Shown here: piece after piece, positions 1 to 5,521 of the stretch
Numbering within the stretch: position 1 is the first letter of the stretch
Layout: every line of letters begins with the position of its first letter
Assembly (NCBI GenBank): GCA_004525465.1
Contig: SPCN01000101.1
Location: forward strand, 1 to 7,550
Length of the DNA: 7,550 nucleotides
Source: Chrysiogenales bacterium
Lineage (GTDB): Bacteria; Acidobacteriota; Aminicenantia; UBA2199
Direction: 5' to 3'
Made by a program: the position numbers and the translations under genes
The notes under the pieces: generated by a model
The model's database searches: none
What the model was told of the DNA's origin: nothing
What the model saw: the letters and a program-made list of their open reading frames with translations, nothing else

Positions 1-210
1 ATGGAACTCGGCCGGGAACAAAACAAAACGCGGATCAGGCGACCACCACAGTATGGGCTCGCCTTGATCGTACCAGGGGAAGATGCCGCGGCCGTAGGCG
101 CGCAGCAGCATTTTCGGCGACAGGTCGCCGCCCACGGCCAGGAGTCCTTCAGCCCCTGCCCGCTCCGCCGGCGGGAAATCACCTTTATCTTCCAGGTTAA
201 ATACTGTCAT
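1..210 (-). CDS. aat: Leucyl/phenylalanyl-tRNA-protein transferase, N-terminal part (cut by window start)
   Basis: Aat transfers Leu or Phe from aminoacyl-tRNA to the N-terminal Arg or Lys of proteins in the cytoplasm, making N-degrons read by ClpS/ClpAP. The reverse strand reads 70 codons without a stop from an ATG at 208-210 to the window edge. The family signature is plain: GLLAVGGDLSP near residues 22-32, then YGRGIFPWY and PILWWSPDPR, as in E. coli Aat. The frame runs upstream to a stop at 274-276 with only TTG codons as alternative starts, so the ATG is the best start; the ribosome site before it is weak (a GAGA run). The C-terminal two thirds lie outside the window. It is divergent from the dcp-like gene. 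A reverse-strand TAGAAT near 280-285 could be its -10 box, but no good -35 is visible. Confidence 0.95.
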   Translation of the reverse strand, partial: MTVFNLEDKGDFPPAERAGAEGLLAVGGDLSPKMLLRAYGRGIFPWYDQGEPILWWSPDPRFVLFPAEFH

Positions 211-371
211 TTTTCTCGAAGCTATTTTAACCTGCCTGCCGCGGCATTGCAAAAACAATTTGTCGATATCAATTCATTCTAAAAATTGCTCTGCTTTTAC
301 AAGGAAACAAGACCTGTCCTCAATGCCCTTGGCATAAAATCGCTTATTTCCCATTTTTTTCCGGCATTTAT

Positions 372-394
372 GCAAAATGTTGACAACATTTTGC
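372..394. promoter_or_regulatory. Perfect 23-bp palindrome over the dcp -35 box, candidate operator
   Basis: Arms GCAAAATGTTG (372-382) and CAACATTTTGC (384-394) are exact reverse complements around one central A at 383. The -35 hexamer TTGACA (380-385) sits at the centre, so a dimeric regulator bound here would be expected to block RNA polymerase. With a one-base centre and no T-tract after it, it does not look like a terminator, and it lies upstream of the predicted transcript start. The same sequence was not seen elsewhere in the window. The regulator is unknown. Confidence 0.55.
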
Positions 395-408
395 CTTAGG
401 TATATAAA
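380..408 (+). promoter_or_regulatory. Sigma70-type promoter of the dcp-like gene
   Basis: A perfect -35 TTGACA (380-385) is followed after exactly 17 bases by TATAAA (403-408), a 5/6 match to TATAAT. Transcription would start near 415, leaving a leader of about 27 bases that holds the ribosome site AAGGAG at 429-434, seven bases before the ATG at 442. Placement and spacing make this the best promoter in the window. Confidence 0.7.
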
Positions 409-441
409 AATACTTCAGAACTTTTCTTAAGGAGATTCATC

Positions 442-2562
442 ATGAAGCAAAAATCCGTACTGAAAGTCATTGCCTTGCTGGCCCTTGGGCTGACTTTACT
501 GCAGCCGATCGCGGCCCAGTATGCGCAGAAGGACAATCCGTTTTTCCAGGCACGCACCACTCCCTTCAAGGTACCTTCTTTCAACAAGATATACAAAACA
601 CACTACCTGCCAGCTTTCAAAGAGGGCATGCGCAGGGAGCAGGCCGAAATTGACGCCATCGCCGCCAGCAGAAAAGCACCGAACTTCGCCAACACCATCG
701 CCGCCATGGACCACAGTGGTATCTTTCTCAGTGACGTCAGTGCCGTTTTCTATTCACTACTGAGTGCCGAGACCAGCCCGGAGCTACAGGCCATCGCCCG
801 CGAGCTGTCACCACTGCTTTCGGCCCACAACGACAACATTAACCTCAATGAAAAGCTCTTTGCCCGGGTCAAAGCGGTGTACGACCAGAAGCAGAAGCTG
901 ACCCTTACTGCCGAGGAAAGTTTCCTGCTGGAGAACACTTATAAAGGTTTCATCCGCAGCGGCGCCCTGCTGAACGCAGTCCAAAAGGCCCGCCTGCGCC
1001 AGCTCAACAGCGAACTCTCCCTGCTGGGTTTGAAGTTCGGCGAGAACCTGCTGGCCGAGACCAATTCCTCTTATATCGCCATCGAGAACCAGGACGACCT
1101 GGCCGGACTCCCCGACGGCGTCGTGGCCGCGGCAGCCGAAACGGCCAAGACCATGAACCTGCCCGGGAAATGGGTGTTCAACGCCCAGAAACCCAGCTGG
1201 ATCCCCTTCCTGCAGTATGCGCAGGCACGCAAATTGCGTGAAGCCCTCTATGCCTGCTACTTTATGCGCGGCGATCGCGACAACGCCAACGACAACAAGG
1301 AGATCGTCAAAAAGATCGTCCTGCTGCGCGCCGAACGGGCCAAGTTACTCGGCTATCCCAGCCACGCCCACTTTGTCCTGGAGGAGCGCATGGCCAAGGA
1401 CCCGGCCACGGTCATGTCCTTCCTGCAGAAATTGTGGACGCCGGCGCTGGAAAGGGCCCGCAACGAAGCAACTGAAATGCAGGCGATCATCGACCGCGAG
1501 AAAGGCGGCTTCCAGCTGGCCTCGTGGGACTGGTGGCATTACGCCGAAAAACTGCGCCAGGAAAAATACGCCATAGACGACTCGCTGCTCCGTCCCTATT
1601 TCTCGCTAGAGAACGTAAAGCAGGGGATATTCGTCCTTTGCGAGAAGCTGTACGGTTTGCGTTTCGACAAGCTGGAAGGACTGCCGGTCTATCACTCCGA
1701 GGTCCAGGTATACGAGGTGAAGGAAGCCAACGGCTCCCATGTCGGTTTGCTCTATATGGATTTCCATCCCCGTCCCGGCAAACGCGGCGGCGCCTGGTCG
1801 GGCGGCCTGCGCCGCGAATACTATGAGAAGGGCAAGCGCGTTGCCCCTATCTCCACCCTGGTCTGCAACTTCACCCGCCCTGCCGCCGGCGCGCCGTCCC
1901 TGCTGAGCATCGACGAGGTCAACACCTTCTTCCACGAATTCGGCCACTCGCTGAACACGCTTTTTGCCAACGGCGTGTACCGCAGCCGCAGCGTGGCCCG
2001 CGACGCGGTGGAGCTGCCTTCGCAGATCATGGAAAACTGGGCGCTGGAGCCCGAATTGCTCAAACTTTACGCCCGCCACTACCAGAGCGGCGAAGTGATC
2101 CCGGCTGAACTGGTAGAAAAGCTGAAAAAAGGCAGCCTGTTCAACCAGGGCTTTGAGACGGTTGAATACCTGGCCGCCTGCATCCTGGATATGGCCTGGC
2201 ATACCCTGACGGGCAAGCAGGCGCCCGACGTGCACAGCTTCGAAGCCGGTGTCATGGCCTCCCTGGGGCTGATGCAGTCCATATTGCCTCGCTACCGCAC
2301 CCCCTACTTCAACCACATGATCTCCGGCTACTCGGCAGGCTACTACAGCTATATCTGGTCCGGGGTGCTGGACAAGGACGCCTACGAGGCCTTCAAGGAA
2401 AAGGGCATCTTCGACCGGGCCACGGCCAAATCCTTCCGCGAAAATATGCTGGCCAAACTGGGAACCGAAGACGCGCTGACGCTGTATAAACGCTTCCGCG
2501 GCGCCGAACCCAAGATCGAGCCCCTGCTCAGGAGCCGTGGCCTGCTGCCAGAGGAGAAATAG
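442..2562 (+). CDS. dcp: Exported M3-family zinc peptidase, peptidyl-dipeptidase Dcp type
   Basis: Dcp-type enzymes release dipeptides from the C-termini of oligopeptides. The 706 residues fit the family (E. coli Dcp about 680) plus a signal peptide: basic MKQKSVLK, a hydrophobic stretch at 9-20 and likely cleavage after IAA at 23-25, so it should act in the periplasm. The N-terminal segment (NPFF at about 32, PAFKEGM near 58) resembles Dcp. In the catalytic domain, HEFGH at 498-502 supplies two zinc-binding His and the catalytic Glu; Glu524 in VELPSQIMENW should be the third ligand. GYSAGYYSYIW at 629-639 is the substrate-binding tyrosine loop. Two oddities: the loop between HEFGH and the Glu lacks the usual GTN, and the position three after the second His is Asn505 where family members often have His. 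The start is fixed by AAGGAG at 429-434. It appears monocistronic. The related oligopeptidase A (PrlC) is a less likely identity. Confidence 0.93.
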   Translation: MKQKSVLKVIALLALGLTLLQPIAAQYAQKDNPFFQARTTPFKVPSFNKIYKTHYLPAFKEGMRREQAEIDAIAASRKAPNFANTIAAMDHSGIFLSDVSAVFYSLLSAETSPELQAIARELSPLLSAHNDNINLNEKLFARVKAVYDQKQKLTLTAEESFLLENTYKGFIRSGALLNAVQKARLRQLNSELSLLGLKFGENLLAETNSSYIAIENQDDLAGLPDGVVAAAAETAKTMNLPGKWVFNAQKPSWIPFLQYAQARKLREALYACYFMRGDRDNANDNKEIVKKIVLLRAERAKLLGYPSHAHFVLEERMAKDPATVMSFLQKLWTPALERARNEATEMQAIIDREKGGFQLASWDWWHYAEKLRQEKYAIDDSLLRPYFSLENVKQGIFVLCEKLYGLRFDKLEGLPVYHSEVQVYEVKEANGSHVGLLYMDFHPRPGKRGGAWSGGLRREYYEKGKRVAPISTLVCNFTRPAAGAPSLLSIDEVNTFFHEFGHSLNTLFANGVYRSRSVARDAVELPSQIMENWALEPELLKLYARHYQSGEVIPAELVEKLKKGSLFNQGFETVEYLAACILDMAWHTLTGKQAPDVHSFEAGVMASLGLMQSILPRYRTPYFNHMISGYSAGYYSYIWSGVLDKDAYEAFKEKGIFDRATAKSFRENMLAKLGTEDALTLYKRFRGAEPKIEPLLRSRGLLPEEK

Positions 2563-2573
2563 CAGGCTTGAGG

Positions 2574-2607
2574 TTCGATGTTCGAAATTCGATGTTCGAC
2601 GTTGAAG
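2574..2607. repeat. Heptanucleotide tandem repeat, TTCGANN units
   Basis: Four seven-base units of the form TTCGANN lie head to tail at 2574-2601 (first and third TTCGATG, second TTCGAAA, fourth TTCGACG), followed by a decayed TTGAAG at 2602-2607. The block starts 11 bases after the dcp-like stop. Short heptad arrays of this kind are known from intergenic DNA of several phyla, for example the STRR repeats of cyanobacteria. A reverse-strand reading frame across it looks like a by-product. Confidence 0.8.
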
Positions 2608-2647
2608 AAAACAAGCAATTGGTAGTACGCAATGGGTATCAGGTTGA

Positions 2648-2665
2648 AGGCTTTCGCCTATTTTT
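2648..2665 (+). terminator. Weak terminator-like hairpin after the dcp-like gene
   Basis: AGGC (2648-2651) and GCCT (2656-2659) can pair across a TTTC loop, followed after one base by five T residues at 2661-2665. The stem is only four pairs, so this is a marginal candidate for ending the dcp-like transcript. It lies within the heptad-phased spacer, and the T-run could equally be part of the repeat pattern. Confidence 0.3.
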
Positions 2666-2669
2666 CTTG

Positions 2670-2746
2670 CCTATGACCTATCACCTATAACCAATTACTT
2701 ATAGTTTCTCATTTCTTCCTACTGACTACTGTCTACTGACTACTTC
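2670..2746. repeat. Heptad-phased repeat array, CCTATNA grading into CTACTGA units
   Basis: Eleven consecutive seven-base units fill 77 bases without loss of phase. The first three are CCTATNA (2670-2690), two decayed copies follow (2691-2704), then two TTTCT-rich units (2705-2718), then four CTACTNN units (2719-2746; first and third CTACTGA). The array ends four bases before the stop codon of the reverse-strand serine hydrolase, so it lies at the 3' end of both convergent genes. GG-starting words in the same phase can be traced back to about 2621, more loosely. Confidence 0.8.
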
Positions 2747-2750
2747 TTTT

Positions 2751-4871
2751 TTATTTATCCTTTTCGCGTTTGGCCTCGAAAATGCCGTTGGGCTGGATGG
2801 TTTCCAAGGCGATGACTGCGCCTTTGCCGTCAACCTTAAAGCGGATGCTGACAACCTTGGCCTGCTTGATGGTGAATTCCTCGTCCAGTCCTGGAACCAG
2901 GTCCAATTCAGGCTGTCCGGGCAGGACCATTTTCAGGTTATTGCCCTTGAGGCTGACGGTCGCGATGCGGCCGACCAGGGAGTAGCGCCCGGTGAATTTT
3001 TGCAGGTAAGCGGGGTCGAAAAGACGGGCCGCCGGTTTTTTCTCAAAAACGATAGCCGCCAGAGTTGATTCCATCTGGGCTTCCAGAGCATTGACGCGGC
3101 CGTTTAGGTCGGTGCGGAACAGCAGTTTGAAATCTTCGAAGGTCGGATCCGTGCCCTTGAGCCCGTTGAACGTCTCGTAATGCCAGTGCTCCAGGGGCGT
3201 GCTGATGTTATTGTAGGTGAAGGCCAGCTTGCCGGCCTGCAGCGTCACCTTCAGGTCGCCGTAGCCGGGGTGGTTGTAGTCGCCGGTATAGGCGTTCAGA
3301 CTGTGGGCGGGCCTGGTCTTGGCGATGCGGCGGCTGAATTTCTTCTGCTCCGCCTGCTTGACCGCTTCCTGGCCTTTGCTTTTTCTTTCCACCGCCTCAC
3401 CGATCCAATCCTTGGGTTCCAGGCCAAAAATGAGGTCGCTGGCCTGACGGATAAGCAATTCGGGCAGCTGGGTGGCGTTGAGGTTGCTCAATACGACGAA
3501 ACCCAGACCGTCGCCGGGAAACATGGAGACCATGGCCGAGAAGCCATCGATGTTGCCGCCGTGGTGGACACGGCCGTGGCCGCGGTAGTTGTCGACGAAC
3601 CAGCCCATGCCGTAACTGGCCGGCGCCAATTCGGCGATATCCGGCGTTTGCCCGGTGGGCATTTGGGCCAGGTGCATGTCCTGTAGCGTCTGGGGCTGGA
3701 TGATGAACTTGTCCTGCAATTTGCCGCCGTTGAGATGCACCAGCAGCCAGCGGCTCATGTCGTTGGCGCAGGAGTTGATGGAACCGGCCGGACCGACGGT
3801 AGTGATATCACGGAAAGGGATGCGCTCCAGCTTGCCTTTTCGTTCCGAATAGGGCAAGGCGAAATCTGCGTCCTTTTGCGAGTCCAGGACCGAGAAATTG
3901 CTGCGGCCCATGCCCAGCGGCTGCAGGACCAGCTGGCGGATCGAATCTTCCCAGCTGCGGCCGGTCAGCGTTTCCACCAGGTAGCCGGCTGTGAGGAACA
4001 TCATATTGTTGTACTGGAATTTCTGGCGCAGGTCGGCCGTGGGCTCCAGAAAGGCCAGGCGGCGCACCAGCTCCTCGCGGCTGGACTCACGGTTGTTGTA
4101 CCAGGTCAGATCATGGCGCGGCAGGCCGGAGCGATGAGTGACCAGGTCGCGCGGCGTGATGCGTTCGGAAGTGCCGGGATCGCTCAGGGTGAACCAGGGG
4201 ATATAACGCCGCAGCGGCACGTCCCACTCCAGCCGCCCTTCATCCACCAGGGTGCCCATGGCGAAAGTGGTAAAAGCCTTGGAAGACGAGCCGATGGCCA
4301 TGATCGTGTCGGCGTCCATGGGGATCTTGTTTTCCAGGTCGCGGAAGCCGTAACCCTTGGCCAAAACGACCTCATTGTCCACGACAACAGCCACGGCCAC
4401 GCCCGGAACATTCAGACCGGCCAAGCCTTTGGCCACCACATCGTCAAAATGGGCCAACGCGGCCTTTGCTTTTTCAGAGTTGCTCCCGGCCCGCTTGAGC
4501 AGGAAAGTGAAGTCCTTTCCCCCTTGCATGAAACTGCCGTTGATATTCATGCCGTCGGCGCTGAAGCTGCCTTTGAAAGCCGGCTCGCCGGGGATGCCGC
4601 CAATGGCAAAGGCGACGTCGTTATCCCTGACAGCGATGCCGGTCAGGGCCAGGTCCTTGGCCTTCTGGGCAGGGATGGAGATGTCGCCCAGCCAGGAACC
4701 GTCGTTCTGCAGGCTGAAATCGCAGTCTATTTCCAGTTTGCTGCCGGGCAGCTCAATGGCCCCGGCCCAGTGCCCTTGCAGCAATGGCGCTTTTTCGGCG
4801 CCAATAGCAGCCGAAATCAGCATTAAAATTGAGCAAATCAACACGATGCCCCGCAAAAAAGTTTTGTTCAT
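2751..4871 (-). CDS. Exported serine hydrolase, beta-lactamase/PBP fold with N- and C-terminal beta domains
   Basis: A 706-residue member of the class C beta-lactamase/penicillin-binding-protein-like superfamily, whose members include esterases, D-aminopeptidases and carboxypeptidases; the substrate cannot be read from sequence. A signal peptide spans 1-25 (basic start, hydrophobic 8-20, cleavage near AIGA). Residues about 30-128 form a beta-rich domain. The catalytic domain (about 140-485) has nucleophile Ser195 and Lys198 in GSSSK, Tyr287-Asn-Asn289 (the YxN motif) and HHGG at 436-439 (HxG-type third motif); THRSGLPRHD near 245 is also typical. A charged linker leads to a DUF3471-like domain (about 515-610) and a second beta-rich domain (615-700) of unknown role. 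The start is supported by GAGGTG at 4877-4882, five bases before the ATG. It is divergent from the rubrerythrin gene and convergent with dcp. All three catalytic motifs are intact, so it is probably active. Confidence 0.92.
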   Translation of the reverse strand: MNKTFLRGIVLICSILMLISAAIGAEKAPLLQGHWAGAIELPGSKLEIDCDFSLQNDGSWLGDISIPAQKAKDLALTGIAVRDNDVAFAIGGIPGEPAFKGSFSADGMNINGSFMQGGKDFTFLLKRAGSNSEKAKAALAHFDDVVAKGLAGLNVPGVAVAVVVDNEVVLAKGYGFRDLENKIPMDADTIMAIGSSSKAFTTFAMGTLVDEGRLEWDVPLRRYIPWFTLSDPGTSERITPRDLVTHRSGLPRHDLTWYNNRESSREELVRRLAFLEPTADLRQKFQYNNMMFLTAGYLVETLTGRSWEDSIRQLVLQPLGMGRSNFSVLDSQKDADFALPYSERKGKLERIPFRDITTVGPAGSINSCANDMSRWLLVHLNGGKLQDKFIIQPQTLQDMHLAQMPTGQTPDIAELAPASYGMGWFVDNYRGHGRVHHGGNIDGFSAMVSMFPGDGLGFVVLSNLNATQLPELLIRQASDLIFGLEPKDWIGEAVERKSKGQEAVKQAEQKKFSRRIAKTRPAHSLNAYTGDYNHPGYGDLKVTLQAGKLAFTYNNISTPLEHWHYETFNGLKGTDPTFEDFKLLFRTDLNGRVNALEAQMESTLAAIVFEKKPAARLFDPAYLQKFTGRYSLVGRIATVSLKGNNLKMVLPGQPELDLVPGLDEEFTIKQAKVVSIRFKVDGKGAVIALETIQPNGIFEAKREKDK

Positions 4872-4895
4872 TTTTACACCTCATGAATTTTTGAC

Positions 4896-4901
4896 ATTAT
4901 A
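4896..4901 (-). promoter_or_regulatory. Candidate -10 box of the larger serine hydrolase
   Basis: On the reverse strand a perfect TATAAT lies at 4901-4896, 24 bases before the ATG of the serine hydrolase and just before its ribosome site. The hexamer 17 bases further upstream is only AATTAT, a poor -35, so the promoter may need an activator, or the match may be chance in this AT-rich spacer. Confidence 0.35.
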
Positions 4902-4953
4902 TTACAGGATACTTCAAGATAATTGAAAAAGTTTACCATTTCAAGTAATAAAT

Positions 4954-4982
4954 TTGACTACTTATCGACAATTTAATAAAAT
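4954..4982 (+). promoter_or_regulatory. Candidate promoter of the rubrerythrin-like gene
   Basis: TTGACT (4954-4959) and TAAAAT (4977-4982) are each 5/6 matches to the sigma70 boxes with a 17-base spacer. Transcription would then start at about 4989, right at the ribosome site, giving a very short leader of about 11 bases. A weaker upstream pair, TTGAAA (4923-4928) and TAATAA (4946-4951), also 17 apart, would give a more usual leader. I cannot decide between them. Confidence 0.4.
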
Positions 4983-4989
4983 GGAGCTT

Positions 4990-4994
4990 GGAGG
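4990..4994 (+). promoter_or_regulatory. Ribosome binding site that fixes the rubrerythrin start
   Basis: GGAGG at 4990-4994 lies five bases before the ATG at 5000. An in-frame TTG at 4988 overlaps this site and would add four residues with no ribosome site of its own, so the ATG is chosen. Confidence 0.8.
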
Positions 4995-4999
4995 CAGCC

Positions 5000-5485
5000 A
5001 TGAACGTTTTTGATTTGGCCATGGAAATGGAAAAGAACGGAGAAAAATACTACAGGCAGCTTGCAGAAAAAACGACCAATAGCGGCATGAAAAATATTCT
5101 GGGCATGCTGGCCGAAGACGAAGTCAAGCATTTTCAGATCCTGCAAAAACTCAAGGATTCAAGTCAAGTTGAATTGCTGTCCACACCGATCCTGAGCGGG
5201 AGCAAGAATGTTTTTCAGCAATTGTACGATAATAAAAACTGGGACGATATTCCTGTGAACCAGGTCGACCTGTACAAGAAGGCCCGCGAGATCGAAACCA
5301 ATAGCTTCAATTTTTACATGGAGAAAGCCAGGGCCCATACCGACCCCGCCACCCAGAAAATGTTTTTTTTAATCGCCGAAGAGGAAAAACGGCACGAATT
5401 CCTGCTGGACCACATTATCCAATTCGTATCCCGGCCGCAAACATGGCTGGAAAACGCTGAATTCAATCACCTGGATCAGTACTGA
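5000..5485 (+). CDS. Rubrerythrin-like ferritin-fold di-iron protein without rubredoxin domain
   Basis: A 161-residue cytoplasmic four-helix protein of the rubrerythrin/ferritin-like family. Two matching halves each carry a Glu followed by an ExxH pair: Glu11 with Glu41-x-x-His44, and Glu99 with Glu129-x-x-His132, a complete di-iron ligand set. Classical rubrerythrins reduce hydrogen peroxide with electrons from a C-terminal rubredoxin domain; here there is no CxxC pair and the protein ends in NAEFNHLDQY, so an external electron donor, or a role in iron or redox handling, is likely. There is no signal peptide. Base use is visibly more AT-rich than in the neighbours (many AAA and AAT codons), which may reflect expression or transfer. 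A run of eight T residues at 5363-5370 lies just before the second ExxH, with the frame intact. It appears to be a single-gene transcript. Confidence 0.9.
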   Translation: MNVFDLAMEMEKNGEKYYRQLAEKTTNSGMKNILGMLAEDEVKHFQILQKLKDSSQVELLSTPILSGSKNVFQQLYDNKNWDDIPVNQVDLYKKAREIETNSFNFYMEKARAHTDPATQKMFFLIAEEEKRHEFLLDHIIQFVSRPQTWLENAEFNHLDQY

Positions 5486-5521
5486 CCGTTATTTCATAGT
5501 CCTGCGGCAGAACCGACCCTT

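Noticed and set aside
1..282. Forward-strand reading frame of 93 codons at the left edge
   Set aside because: It is antisense to aat, whose protein motifs are unmistakable on the reverse strand; the forward product shows no recognisable motif.
323..335. ATGCC-CTT-GGCAT hairpin in the aat/dcp spacer as a terminator
   Set aside because: No T-run follows on either strand and no upstream gene reads into it.
1606..2316. Reverse-strand open frame of 236 codons inside the dcp-like gene
   Set aside because: Antisense to the conserved zinc-site region of the peptidase; low-complexity Ala/Gly/Val/Gln composition and no motif.
2382..2618. Reverse-strand frame starting in the TTCGANN repeat
   Set aside because: The first residues come from translating the heptad repeat and the rest is antisense to dcp; a known kind of false gene call.
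3735..4826. Long forward-strand open frame (363 codons) opposite the larger serine hydrolase
   Set aside because: It lies wholly antisense to a gene with intact catalytic motifs, has no recognisable domain, and is the kind of open frame that GC-rich codon bias produces.
4827..4871. Cys13 in the signal peptide of the larger serine hydrolase as a lipobox
   Set aside because: The residues before it (VLI) do not fit a lipobox, and a normal signal-peptidase I site follows near residue 25.
4988..4999. TTG start that would extend the rubrerythrin-like protein by four residues
   Set aside because: The TTG overlaps the GGAGG site that serves the ATG at 5000, and has no ribosome site of its own.
5363..5370. 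Run of eight T residues in the rubrerythrin-like gene as a frameshift or slippage site
   Set aside because: The frame is intact on both sides with conserved ExxH motifs, and nothing suggests a programmed alternative product.
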